This document shows positions 49,377 to 58,279 of a stretch of DNA of 64,000 nt, in pieces. The notes under the pieces are model-generated. The model was given only the letters and a program-made list of their open reading frames with translations. It was not told the DNA's origin and did not search any database. Position numbers and translations under genes: made by a program. The stretch is from Trebonia sp963771985 (GTDB lineage Bacteria > Actinomycetota > Actinomycetes > Streptosporangiales > Streptosporangiaceae), in assembly GCA_963771985.1 (NCBI GenBank), contig CAVYVO010000010.1, forward strand, positions 1 to 64,000. Direction: 5' to 3'. Each line of letters starts with the position of its first letter. Positions within the stretch are counted from its first letter, which is position 1.

Positions 49377-50504
49377 TTAATCGCGCCAGATCTCGGCAGC
49401 GGCTTCTACGATCAGGCGGAGCTTGTCCCACTGCTGGGCCTGGGTGAGGTCGTTGCCCTCCTTGGTCGAGGAGAAGCCGCACTGCGCCGACAGGCAGAGC
49501 TGGCCGATGTCGGTGTGCTTCGCGGCATCTTCGACGCGGCGCATGATGTAATCCCTGCTCTCCAGCTCGCCGCGCTTGCTCGTGACGATCCCGAGCACCA
49601 CCTTTTTGCCCTTGGGCAGGTAGCGCAGCGGCTCGAACCCGCCGGACCGCTCGTCGTCCCACTCGCAGAAGAAGCCGTCCACATCGAGCTTGTTGAACAG
49701 CGTGTCCGCCACGAAGTCGTAGCTGCCCTCGGCGGCCCACATCGACTGGTTGTTGCCGCGGCACATGTGCGTGGTGACCGCGAGATCGGCCGGCCGGTTC
49801 GCCAGGGCCTTGTTGATCGTGGCGATATAGGTTTCGTGCTGATGCAGCGGATCGCCGCCGATCGCCGCGACGTGCGCGCGCTGCGCAGGGTCGTTCACGT
49901 ACGCCAGGCTCGTGTCGTCCAGCTGCAGGTACCGGCAGCCGAGGTCGTAGAGTCCCTGGACTTCGCTGGCGTAGGCTGCCGCCAGGTCGTCCCAGAACTG
50001 TCCGAGGTCGGGGTAGACGGTCTCGTCGATCGCGGCCCGGCCGCCGCGGTAGTGCACCATGCTGGGCGACGGGATCGTGAGCTTGGCCGTCTGTCCCGCG
50101 GACACGTTGTCGCGCAGGAAGGCGAACGCGTCGGCGAAGATCGTCTCGGGCAGGGTGACCGGCGCCACCACGTGCGCCGACGGCGGCGCCCACTCGTAGT
50201 CCCTGTCCTTGTTGTGGAAGGCGACCTTGATCGTGTCGTCCTGTACCTTCCTGACGCCGCCGAGGGCGTAGATGAAGTCCATGTGCCATGACTCGCGCCG
50301 CAGTTCCCCATCGCTCGCGGTCTTCAGCCCGACCTCGGCCTGCATCTTGATGATCTCGCGGATCGCGGCGTCCTCCACCTCTGTGAGCTGCCCGGCGCTG
50401 ATCCGCCCGGCCGCGAAGTCGCCGCGGGCAGCCAGTACCTCCGGCGGGCGCAGCAGGCTGCCCACGTGGTCGGCACGGAAAGGTGGCTGGGCGTCGTTGG
50501 CCAT
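49377..50504 (-). CDS. MetE-like methyltransferase/lyase domain protein (second copy)
   Basis: 375 aa, a paralogue of the gene at 24976. It has FRADHVGSLLRPPEVLAARG, VGLKTASDGELRRESWHMDF, YLQLDDTSLAY, VTTHMCRGNN and LSAQCGFSSTKEGNDLTQAQ (putative zinc residues). AAAGGAGC precedes ATG 50504. Its place next to aromatic-catabolism genes raises the possibility of a methyl-transfer step on a methoxylated aromatic; this is inference. Confidence 0.85.
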   Translation of the reverse strand: MANDAQPPFRADHVGSLLRPPEVLAARGDFAAGRISAGQLTEVEDAAIREIIKMQAEVGLKTASDGELRRESWHMDFIYALGGVRKVQDDTIKVAFHNKDRDYEWAPPSAHVVAPVTLPETIFADAFAFLRDNVSAGQTAKLTIPSPSMVHYRGGRAAIDETVYPDLGQFWDDLAAAYASEVQGLYDLGCRYLQLDDTSLAYVNDPAQRAHVAAIGGDPLHQHETYIATINKALANRPADLAVTTHMCRGNNQSMWAAEGSYDFVADTLFNKLDVDGFFCEWDDERSGGFEPLRYLPKGKKVVLGIVTSKRGELESRDYIMRRVEDAAKHTDIGQLCLSAQCGFSSTKEGNDLTQAQQWDKLRLIVEAAAEIWRD

Positions 50505-50522
50505 GGAGTTGCTCCTTTGTTC

Positions 50523-50562
50523 TGTGATGTGTTCACAAAATGCTAGACATGCGACACGTGTC
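50523..50562. promoter_or_regulatory. Palindromes upstream of the MetE-like gene
   Basis: TGTGA-TGTGT-TCACA (50523-50537) and GACACGTGTC (50553-50562) lie in its promoter region, 20-60 bp before the start. A regulator cannot be assigned. Confidence 0.5.
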
Positions 50563-50650
50563 CTGGCACCAAGGCTTCCGTTCAGTGGGTTGAGGTCTTG
50601 CGCTTTCACGGATTCTGTGCATTAGAGCGTGGACTCGGCCTGGGGATCTG

Positions 50651-51343
50651 CTACCCGTGTGACCTGTCCGGGTCATCGACGGTGATTTCAAGCTCCGCCA
50701 CGAGCGCCTCTGCCAGCTGCGGCAACTGCGACCGGTCGATGACGACGCGCTTGAGGTGGTGCACGCCGGCCACCGTGGACAGGTCATTGCCGCGCAGGTC
50801 GCACTTCCGGTACTGACCTCGCCCGAAAGCAGCCAGGCGCAGGTCGCAGTCATCGAACAGGGCTTCGGCCAGGTCGCAGCCGGAGAATTCCGCCTCGCGC
50901 AGCGAGCAGCCAGCGAACATCACCGGGCCCGTGACCCTGACCTGTGCGAACATCGTGTAATCCAGCTTGCAGTCGGTGAACACGACGTGCTCTAGGGTCA
51001 CGTCGTCGAACCGCGCACCGGACAGCCTGCACCCGTCGAACCGGGTTCGCGCGAGCTTACCGCCCGCCCACCGCAGCGATCCCAGATCGCAGCCAGCGAA
51101 CTCGACAGAGCGGGCGCGCACCCCACTCATGCTGGCTCGCCCGGCCGTCAGCGACAGGACCTTGCCGTCAAGCAGCGTGACGTTCTCCGCAGTCAGGGCG
51201 TTCACGCTGACCCCGCTGAACTCGAAGTCAGAGACCAGGCCGCCGTCGGCGCCGAGCGAGGACACCCGATCCAGGTCCGTCTCATCGAAGACCGGAAGTT
51301 CGACGCTGGTCCCGCGGATAGTCATCTGGCCCACGTCAGGCAC
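50651..51343 (-). CDS. Pentapeptide-repeat protein
   Basis: 230 aa with a run of A(D/N)LxF-type repeats: VEFAGCDLGSLRWAGGKLAR, TRFDGCRLSGARFDDVTLEH, EAEFSGCDLAEALFDDCDLR. It folds as a right-handed quadrilateral beta-helix. Some members mimic DNA and shield gyrase from quinolones; most have no known role. The start is GTG 51343 or ATG 51325. It begins 1 bp after the EamA stop, so co-transcription is certain if both are expressed. Confidence 0.85.
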   Translation of the reverse strand: MPDVGQMTIRGTSVELPVFDETDLDRVSSLGADGGLVSDFEFSGVSVNALTAENVTLLDGKVLSLTAGRASMSGVRARSVEFAGCDLGSLRWAGGKLARTRFDGCRLSGARFDDVTLEHVVFTDCKLDYTMFAQVRVTGPVMFAGCSLREAEFSGCDLAEALFDDCDLRLAAFGRGQYRKCDLRGNDLSTVAGVHHLKRVVIDRSQLPQLAEALVAELEITVDDPDRSHG

Positions 51344-51344
51344 C

Positions 51345-52264
51345 TTAACGGAGCAGGCTTCCTTGTTTGACCTCGTTTGACGCGGTGACGCTGGCGCCGA
51401 TGGAGGCGGCTACGACAGCGAGCATCCCCGCCCACTGCGGAAGGCTGACCCGCTGACCGAGCGCGATCAGTCCGAAGAGCGCGCCCACCGCGGGCTCGGT
51501 ACTGGTCAGGATGCTGAACAGGCTGCCGGGGATGCGGCCAAGCGCCTCGCTTTGCAGGCTGTAGGACACGACATCGGACAGCAGCGCCACGACAGCGCCG
51601 AGCACCAGCGTCCGCGCAGTGAAGATCCGGCCGGGGTCGTTGGCGAGCCAGAGAGGCACCGTGAGGACGGCAGCCCAGCCCAGCCCATCGCGAGCGCTAG
51701 CCCGTCACCGCGTCCCCGTTCGGATGCCAGGAGCGGGAAGACCACGATGTACCCGGCCCAGCAGGCGCCTGCCCCCAGTCCGCACAGAATGCCGGTCAGG
51801 CTGATCGCGCCGCCCCCCGTGACGCCCGCGGCCCCGGCGACTCCAGCGGCCGCCAGGAAAGCCCAGAGCAGATCAACGCGTCGCCTCGAGCCGGCCAGCG
51901 CTACGGTCAGCGGCCCGGCGAATTCTAGGGTGACGGCGATACCCAGCGGCAGCCGGTGGATGGCGACGTAGAAGAGCAGGTGGTGTGCCGCCAGCAATGA
52001 CCCGACCGCGATCATCAGCAGCACCGCGCGCCGGCCGAGGCCGCGCAGGGACGGCCGCCTGAGCGCGATAAGCCCTGTTGCTCCGAACCCGAGCCGCAAC
52101 ATGACGGTGCCCGCGATCCCCGCGGCGGGGATCAGCATGGTCGCGACGACTGCCCCGCTTTCAAGCCCCACGACGCCGCCGAGCACCAGTACGGGCGCCG
52201 GAACGGCGGGATGCCTGACCCGCTCCGGCCGCACGCGCGTCGCTCCCGTTCGCCTGTGGATCAT
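51345..52264 (-). pseudogene. EamA/RhtA-type permease with a 5-bp duplication frameshift
   Basis: Ten-helix drug/metabolite transporter. The first frame runs through GFGATGLIALRRPSLRG and VTLEFAGPLTVALAG to LALAMGWA; the rest (VPLWLANDPGRIFTARTLVL, ILTSTEPAVGALFGLIALG) is in another frame. At the junction the plus strand has AGCCC three times in a row (51672-51686). Two copies would give an uninterrupted 304-aa protein. RhtA-like members export amino acids. Slippage in this repeat could switch the gene on and off. Confidence 0.82.
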
Positions 52265-52316
52265 GCCGCGCTAAGCGTAGGCGGTGGCAGGCGCGCCGCC
52301 TCGTGTCAGGTCAGCC

Positions 52317-53069
52317 TCAGCGGGGTAGCTCCTCGCCCTGTTGCCCTTCGGCGGCCAGCACGGGGCCTTCGTCGCTGTAGAGCAACCGGTGCAGCCCGGC
52401 CGCGAGCACGCCTCCCACCAGCGGCGCGACGATGAACAGCCAGACCTGGCTCAGGGCCGTACCGCCGACGACGAGGGCCGGGCCCAGGCTGCGCGCCGGA
52501 TTCACCGACGTGCCCGTGATCGGGATACCGATAAGGTGCACGACGGTCAGGGTCAGTCCGATAGCGATGGCCGCCGTCGCCGCGGTTGCCGTCACCGAGG
52601 TCACTCGCAGAATGATGAAGACGAAGATGGCGGTAAGCACGGTCTCGACGATGAATGCCCCGCCGACGCCAATGTGGATCATTGAGTTGCTGCCGTATCC
52701 ATCGGTTCCCAGCCCTGTGGTCGTCCGGTGGTACAGCGGCGAGGTGCTGAACGTTCCCCACAGCGCCAGCGCGCCGACGATCCCGCCCGCGAACTGCGCG
52801 ATCCAGTAGCCGACCGCCTCGGCCAGCGGGATCCGGCCGGTCAGCAGGGCCCCGACGGTGACCGCCGGGTTGACGTGGCTGCCTGATACCGGCCCGATCA
52901 TGTACACCAGCGCCAGTAGCGTCAGCCCGAACGCCAGCGCGGTGGCTACCACTCCGGCCGCCACGCTGCCGCCGGCGAACTTAAAGCCGAACATCAACGT
53001 GGCCACTCCGACGGCGAGGTAGACCAAGATCGCCGTGCCAAGGAATTCGACACCAACCTTCCGGATCAT
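52317..53069 (-). CDS. aqpZ: Aquaporin (MIP family channel)
   Basis: 250 aa, six membrane helices and two NPA half-helices: GPVSGSHVNPAVTVGALLTG and ITGTSVNPARSLGPALV. The second NPA is followed by Arg, the selectivity-filter residue. It is predicted to be a water-selective AqpZ-type channel. It is followed on the same strand by the EamA gene after 52 bp. Confidence 0.92.
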   Translation of the reverse strand: MIRKVGVEFLGTAILVYLAVGVATLMFGFKFAGGSVAAGVVATALAFGLTLLALVYMIGPVSGSHVNPAVTVGALLTGRIPLAEAVGYWIAQFAGGIVGALALWGTFSTSPLYHRTTTGLGTDGYGSNSMIHIGVGGAFIVETVLTAIFVFIILRVTSVTATAATAAIAIGLTLTVVHLIGIPITGTSVNPARSLGPALVVGGTALSQVWLFIVAPLVGGVLAAGLHRLLYSDEGPVLAAEGQQGEELPR

Positions 53070-53326
53070 GCGCGGACGCTCTCGGCCTGGGCAACATTAC
53101 CGACTCTAATCACCACATGGCTCATGCTCCGAGCCTGCCGGACTTCGGCTGCCTCGGGATCATTCGTAGCGGGTGAGGCGGTTGATGCGCGCGAAGGCCC
53201 TGGTAATTCGCTTGATTACGATCGCCGCGCAGGCTTGGGTGGTGCTGGTGAGTGATGCGCTCGAGGTTGTCGGTGCCCTGATCAAGGACGACCGTGATGG
53301 TGTCGGGATGACCCCGGCTCCTAACA

Positions 53327-53695
53327 TCAGTCACCTGGCGGGCTTGCTTCTTGTCCCCCTCCATTCTGGAGCCCGAGGTCCCCGCCGGGGGTATCCGGGT
53401 CTGCTTTTCCGGCCACGAAGTCCCTGAGCCACTCTGACCCGAGTTGATCCATCCACAAGCGCGCTTGCCTGTGCGCATGCCGACGAAGACCGATTAGCAG
53501 AGCGCAGACTCCAAGCACCAGGAGAATGCCGCCGATCCACACCGGTGACAGCACCCACCACCACGGCCAGGTGATGACGCCGGTCAGCTTGAGCACGATA
53601 AGCGTGATCGCCGCGATCTGGAAGGCCGCGGCGGGAACGGATTCTCTGCGCCACTGCACCCTCGGCCGCTGTCGGTCCATCCGAATGTCGGGCAC
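53327..53695 (-). CDS. Small two-helix membrane protein
   Basis: 122 aa. A basic cytoplasmic start (MPDIRMDRQRPRVQWRRESV) leads into two membrane helices (AAAFQIAAITLIVLKLTGVI and WWWVLSPVWIGGILLVLGVC) and a polar tail. It resembles small actinomycete proteins loosely named transmembrane Fragile-X-F; the function is unknown. The tail contains a short sequence repeated at 58777. Confidence 0.7.
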   Translation of the reverse strand: MPDIRMDRQRPRVQWRRESVPAAAFQIAAITLIVLKLTGVITWPWWWVLSPVWIGGILLVLGVCALLIGLRRHAHRQARLWMDQLGSEWLRDFVAGKADPDTPGGDLGLQNGGGQEASPPGD

Positions 53696-53792
53696 GCTGC
53701 CAGCGTACGGCGCTGACGTTGACCACTGCTATGGCGGCATGTCCGCTGATCAACGGAGAGCGGGCGGCCGCCTGACACGCCCAGCAAACAAG

Positions 53793-53822
53793 AGACCCCG
53801 GGAATCGAACTCTGGGGTCTCA
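53793..53822. terminator. Hairpin left of the attachment site
   Basis: GAGACCCC (53793-53800) and GGGGTCTC (53815-53822) form a perfect stem around 14 bases. It also looks like a T-arm fragment (GTTCGA reversed inside), but no tRNA can be built around it. Confidence 0.45.
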
Positions 53823-53848
53823 CAATCAGCCTTGGCCCTGCAAACCGT

Positions 53849-54066
53849 AGGGCCACCAGCTAAGTCTGCTAGGGCCACCTCGGCCGAACGGCCTGGTCAG
53901 ATCTGGTGGGGGTACGTGGACTTGAACCACGGACCTCTTCCTTATCCGGGAAGGTTCGGGATCGCTCTGACCTTCGATATAGCAACCTGAACTGCGGTTA
54001 CCCGTCCGCTCACGTCCGTTGGTGTGCACAGGCATCGCTGGGTGCTGTTACTCAGTTGGTTACTCA
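53849..54066. repeat. Left attachment site: tRNA 3'-half core with flanking short repeats
   Basis: The core 53903-53946 is identical to 58344-58387. On the minus strand it is the 3' half of a tRNA: GATAAGGAAG, the T-arm CGTGGTTCAAGTCCACG, and TACCCCCACCA. The anticodon context GATAA suggests tRNA-Ile(GAT). TAGGGCCA occurs twice on its left (53849-53856, 53871-53878). GTTACTCA-GTTG-GTTACTCA lies on its right (54047-54066). The last repeat is also found beside the right core, so these look like integrase arm sites. The tRNA 5' half is not present. Confidence 0.75.
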
Positions 54067-54371
54067 GGCTCCCGCCATCCCGGCTTCGCACGGCGGTCGG
54101 GTCACCGTGGCTGATCATCAAGCGTCTCGGCATGCCCGCTCGTAACCCCTTGATCCGTAGCTAAAGCACATGTGCATGTCTGCACGGTTTGGCCGGGCCA
54201 GAGCGTCCGCAGACGTACACAGATGTCCTCGTCAGACCGTGCTCGTTGCTGTACTCGCCATTAGTCCTCAACGACGGGGCAGACATCGTGCACCCAGTCC
54301 ATTTCGCCGCGCCGACGAGCAGCCTGCCCGCCCTCGATCGTTCGTCCGCAGGTTTTGCAGATCTTCCCCAG

Positions 54372-56222
54372 CTTAAGTTTTAACCTAAATTCTACTCAGA
54401 ACATATTATTTACGGGCTATTCGCTCATATGTGTGATTGCGGTGTAAGGAATGGCCGTTTCCCTCATGCTGGGTGTTGCGACACATCCCGTCACGAGAGG
54501 AAACGGCCGTGCTTCATACCCTGCCACGGGCTGGTTCCGGGCCGCAAACGCTGCCGGGGACCGGGCATGTCCCGCTGCCGGCGTGCCCGCCCGGCCCGGC
54601 CCCGGATCCGGGCGTGTTCACGGACGCGATTGCGCGGTACCGGGCGCTGGAGCGGCTGCGGGAGTTCCGGTCCCGGCTGTATGACTGCCTGGCGCTGCGG
54701 GCCGATGCCCTGTTCGAGCTCGCCAACGCGGTCTTGTGCGCAGATCACGCGGTGACGTCGCTGGTGCGGCTATGCCTGGAGCGGGAGTTCACCCGGGGCC
54801 ACGGCGCCCTGTACGACGCGCTGGCCGCCGGGCGGATCGAGGAGGAGAGGCTGTTCTCCTTGCTGGCGTCGGAACTGCCGCAGGCCGTGGACGGCCCGGA
54901 GGCACTCGCCTGGATCGCGGAGCACGACGTGATCGATCACGGCCTGCTGGACAAGGCGCTGGCCGGCCTGCCCCCGGACGATGCCGGGCAGGTGCGGGAC
55001 GCGTGCGCGCGGTGGGGCCGGCTGCGGTTCGCTGTCGACGCGACCGCCTATCCCCGGCCGGACGCGTGGTGCTCCCCGGGCCGGGAGCACGTGCACAACG
55101 GCGCCTGCCACTGCAAGGGGTCCAGCAAGACCGCGCCCGGCTGGGAGTACCAGTTCACCGCAGCGGTCGGGCACCTGCGCACCGCGTGGGCCGCCCTGCT
55201 GGACGTGGCGCGCACCACGCCCGCGGATCGCACGGCCCAGACGATCGCGCAGGTGAAGAACGTGCTGCGCCGCCTGCGCGCCGCCGGGCACGGCAAGACA
55301 GCCGCGCCGCTGTTCATCTTCGACGCCGGCTACAGCGCCGCCGCCCTTGCCGACGGGCTCGCCGGCTGCCCGGCCCACGTCCTGGTCCGGCTCGCCGCCG
55401 GCTGCGTGTTCTACGCAGATCCCGTCACCTGGGAAGGCAAGGACGGCCGTCCCGCCCGCCGCGGCGCCGCGGTGCACTGCCTGGAGCCCGCAGACTTCAC
55501 CGCGGCCGCCGGGCCCGGGCCGCGGGGCCGGACCAAGCCCCTGCCCCCGAACCCCGAACCCGGCGAGGAGCTCACCCTGCCGGATACCCCGCTCTACGGC
55601 ACCGTCCGCGCCGAAGCCTGGCACGGCGTGCACCCCCTCGTCCACGGCGACCGCGGCTGGTTCGCCGGAAGGAAACACCTGCCGGTCCTGCGCGGCACCC
55701 TCATCCACGTCACCGTCGAACGGCTCCCGGACGGCCGGGACCCGCACCGGGCCATGTGGCTGTGGCACGCCGGCCCCGGCCCGCTGTCCCTCGACGAGCT
55801 GTGGCGCGCCTACCTCGCAAGATTCGACATTGAACATGCGATCCGCACCCTCAAGGGAACCCTCGGCCTCACCGCCGCCAAGGTGAGAACCCCCGAACAG
55901 GCCGGCCGCTGGGTCCGGCTCCTCATGGCCGCGCACGCCCAGCTCCTGCTCGCCCGCCCGCTGGCCGCCGGCCTGCGCTGGCCCTGGGAGAAACAGCCCG
56001 ATCCTGCCCGGCCGCTGGCACCGGGCCGGGTCCGCCGCGGGTTTCGCAACATCCGCCGCGAGCTGGGAACACCCGCCCGTGTCGCGAAACCCTCCCGCCC
56101 CGGACCAGGCCGTCCCAAAGGCACCACCAAAGGCCCAGCTCCCCGCTACCTTCTCCCCGGCGAAGCCGGCATGCCGCGCACAGCAAAAACGGCTCTGAAC
56201 AGGGAAAAGGTTAAAACTTAAG
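54372..56222 (+). mobile_element. Complete insertion sequence (1851 bp)
   Basis: Perfect 15-bp terminal inverted repeats CTTAAGTTTTAACCT (54372-54386) and AGGTTAAAACTTAAG (56208-56222). Both ends are flanked by the 5-bp target duplication CCCAG (54367-54371, 56223-56227). One transposase gene fills it, and its TAA lies inside the right repeat. Undamaged ends and duplication indicate recent insertion. Confidence 0.92.
54509..56221 (+). CDS. DDE transposase (NF041680/IS701-like putative family)
   Basis: 570 aa. A probable DDE triad is seen: Asp in LRFAVDATAYPRPDAW, Asp in PLFIFDAGYSAAALADGL and Glu in ARFDIEHAIRTLKGTLGL. The last is the YREK-like region of IS4-superfamily enzymes. A Cys/His segment (HVHNGACHCKGSSK) follows the first Asp. 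The basic C-terminus (KPSRPGPGRPKGTTKGPAPR) may bind DNA. GTG 54509 follows GAGAGGAAA. The family name is from memory and should be confirmed. Confidence 0.85.
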   Translation: MLHTLPRAGSGPQTLPGTGHVPLPACPPGPAPDPGVFTDAIARYRALERLREFRSRLYDCLALRADALFELANAVLCADHAVTSLVRLCLEREFTRGHGALYDALAAGRIEEERLFSLLASELPQAVDGPEALAWIAEHDVIDHGLLDKALAGLPPDDAGQVRDACARWGRLRFAVDATAYPRPDAWCSPGREHVHNGACHCKGSSKTAPGWEYQFTAAVGHLRTAWAALLDVARTTPADRTAQTIAQVKNVLRRLRAAGHGKTAAPLFIFDAGYSAAALADGLAGCPAHVLVRLAAGCVFYADPVTWEGKDGRPARRGAAVHCLEPADFTAAAGPGPRGRTKPLPPNPEPGEELTLPDTPLYGTVRAEAWHGVHPLVHGDRGWFAGRKHLPVLRGTLIHVTVERLPDGRDPHRAMWLWHAGPGPLSLDELWRAYLARFDIEHAIRTLKGTLGLTAAKVRTPEQAGRWVRLLMAAHAQLLLARPLAAGLRWPWEKQPDPARPLAPGRVRRGFRNIRRELGTPARVAKPSRPGPGRPKGTTKGPAPRYLLPGEAGMPRTAKTALNREKVKT

Positions 56223-56404
56223 CCCAGGGCGTGGGCAAAATGATCTTCCCCCGTGTTCTGGTCGCGTTCGTCGAAGTCGGCATCGGCGAGTCTCCGGCTC
56301 TCACCCGCCGCGCCGCCCTGTATAAAGGCAGCCATCTGCGCTCCCTGCTCCGGACACCGATGGGCAGACATCGATCTCGGCTCCACATAGGTTATGACTG
56401 GCAC

Positions 56405-57133
56405 TCGGGCAGCGCAAGGTCGAAGATCGCCGCGCTACGGGGCAACAGTCTCTGCTTGACCCATGGCTCGCCACGCACAAGCCAGCCGCGTTTCGGGCGA
56501 ACGCCAGCGCTCGCATGCGGCGCTCTGATCTGTCCGATCCGTTACGGGACTTCGCTGCTGTACCGATCTTCCGCTTTTCAGGCGCGAAGGGCTTCGCCCG
56601 TTCCTCCCCTCAACCCGACAGGCGCTTACGGGGTCCGGGGGCCTCGCGGTCAGTTGCTGCTCAAGGGTGGCGCTTGCGCCATCGCCGCAGGCGACGCGAC
56701 CGGCGGGAGCGCCCTTGACGGCAACTGGCCGCCCCCCGGATAATCTCGCGCCGGGTTTGAGGGGAGAAGCCCGCACGCTGTGACACTTCTCCCGGCCGCA
56801 GGCCCGCCAGCACGCTGCGATGGCCATGCCTGGTCTGCGCGCCGCGCGGTGCCGGTGGCGCGTAACGGCGGGTCACCACCGGCCTGCGGGAAGCGGGGAC
56901 AGCCGCCCGGCGCTCGGCGCCGCGTCCTCGGCGCGCCCCCGCGCAGAGAGGACGCGGCAGGCCGACGCCACGGGCGCGGAGGGGGACCGCCCCCGCCCAT
57001 TCCCCGCTGGGGCCCTGGCCCTGGTGGTGTTCCCCGTCTCAGTGCACGCGCTTCTGTTCCCGGTCACTTCGCGTTCTTCTGCGCTGCGCCGGGTTGAGAG
57101 CCTGGCGCGTGGCGTGCCGAAGGCGCGCCCTTG
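56405..57133. other. Intergenic region before the integrase, with a promoter
   Basis: About 730 bases without a recognisable gene. A consensus-like promoter TTGACG (56715-56720), 18-bp spacer, GATAAT (56739-56744) points towards the integrase. Its 5' leader would be almost 390 bases. Confidence 0.5.
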
Positions 57134-58279
57134 ATGGCCGTGCGACGAAGCCGGGGAGACGGCGGGCTCTCCTGGGACGAGTCCCGTAAGCGCTGGATCG
57201 CGTCACTGACCGTGGGCTACACGCCAGATGGCAAGCGGGTCGTCAAGCGCGGCAGCGGCCGGACCAAGACTGAAGCACAGCGCAAACTGCGGGAGATCAT
57301 CCGCGACTACGAAGACGGCCAGGTCACTGATGGCCATGGCTACACCGTCGCTCAGGCTGTCCGCGACTGGCTACAGTTCGGCTTGTCCGGGCGCGATGAC
57401 GACACTGTTGAGAAATGCACGATCCTCGCCAGCACGCACATCATCCCCGCCCTGGGTGCCCGCAAGCTCCGCGAACTGTCCGCCGATGACGTAGCCCGCT
57501 GGCTGGCCGATAAGGCCAAGACGCTGAGTACTAGCACCCTCCAGATTCTTCACTCGATTCTTAAGCGGTCGATCACCCGTGCCCAGGCTCGGGACAAGGT
57601 AAAACGCAACGTTGTGCTGCTCTGCGATATCCCGCGAGGGCAGGAGGGCCGGCCATCCAAGTCCCTGACCTTCGACCAGGCCGACGCGCTCCTCTCCGCC
57701 GCCGAGAACACGAGCCTGTACGCCTACATCGTCGTTTCGCTGCTCACTGGTGCCCGCACCGAGGAACTACGTGCTCTCACCTGGTCACATGTCGACCTGG
57801 ACGCAACCCCGCCGTGCATCATGGTCTGGCGCTCTGTTCGCGCGGGCGGCGACACCAAGACCAGGAAGTCACGCCGCACGCTTGAGCTACCGCAACGCTG
57901 CGTCGATGCGCTTTGGCTCCATCGCGAAAGCCAAGATCAGGTCCGCAAGCGCGCGGGGGATAGATGGCAAGACAACGACTTGGTGTTCGCCTCGCGTGTG
58001 GGTACCGTGCTCAATGCGGGGAACGTCCGCCGCTCGTTCCGTGCGCTCGCCACTGCTGCGGGCCTCACCGCTGCCGACTGGACGCCGCGCGAGCTACGCC
58101 ACAGCTTCGTCTCGCTCATGTCGGATGCGGGTGTCCCCATCGAGAAGATCGCTCGCCTTGTCGGCCACACTGGGACCACCACGACGGAAACGGTCTACCG
58201 CAAGCAGATACGGCCCATGGTCACGGGCGGCGCTGAGGTCATGGACAGCCTGTTTCCCAAGCGGGACACCGATGCTTAG
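57134..58279 (+). CDS. int: Tyrosine recombinase (phage-type integrase)
   Basis: 381 aa. The N-terminal AP2-like arm-binding domain (WDESRKRWIASLTVGYTPDG) is followed by a SAM-like core-binding domain (TILASTHIIPALGARKLREL) and the catalytic domain. Active-site residues: Arg in LLTGARTEELRAL, His-x-x-Arg in RELRHSFVSLM with the second Arg/His in LVGHTG, and the nucleophile Tyr in TETVYRKQI. It catalyses integration at the tRNA 3' end 65 bp downstream. ATG 57134 is used; a TTG just before it is the alternative. Its TAG runs directly into the GTTACTCA repeats. Confidence 0.93.
   Translation: MAVRRSRGDGGLSWDESRKRWIASLTVGYTPDGKRVVKRGSGRTKTEAQRKLREIIRDYEDGQVTDGHGYTVAQAVRDWLQFGLSGRDDDTVEKCTILASTHIIPALGARKLRELSADDVARWLADKAKTLSTSTLQILHSILKRSITRAQARDKVKRNVVLLCDIPRGQEGRPSKSLTFDQADALLSAAENTSLYAYIVVSLLTGARTEELRALTWSHVDLDATPPCIMVWRSVRAGGDTKTRKSRRTLELPQRCVDALWLHRESQDQVRKRAGDRWQDNDLVFASRVGTVLNAGNVRRSFRALATAAGLTAADWTPRELRHSFVSLMSDAGVPIEKIARLVGHTGTTTTETVYRKQIRPMVTGGAEVMDSLFPKRDTDA

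Larger units (their letters stand above)
54261..56404 (-). pseudogene. Small zinc-ribbon ORF split by the IS
   Basis: Part 1 (56404-56223) runs from a possible ATG to EDHFAHALG; part 2 (54371-54261) continues KICKTCGRTIEGGQAARRRG, EMDWVHDVCPVVED, stop. Removing the IS with one target copy joins the two parts in frame. CxxC...WVHDVC is a zinc-binding pattern seen in small proteins of phages and integrative elements. The start codon is uncertain; the conserved part is the C-terminal about 40 residues. Confidence 0.65.

Noticed and set aside
53122..53478. Minus-strand ORF with RIPPAGTSGSRM
   Set aside because: It overlaps the better membrane-protein gene in another frame, and its recognisable string comes from the short DNA repeat shared with 58777. 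No ribosome site.
53793..53822. tRNA T-arm
   Set aside because: GGGAATCGAACTC looks like a T-loop complement, but the stem is not continuous and no acceptor or anticodon arm can be placed. It is kept only as a hairpin.
53906..54145. ORF giving GVRGLEPRTSSLSG over the left attachment site
   Set aside because: It is a translation of the reverse complement of the tRNA 3' half, a well-known annotation artefact. The same shadow appears at the right site.
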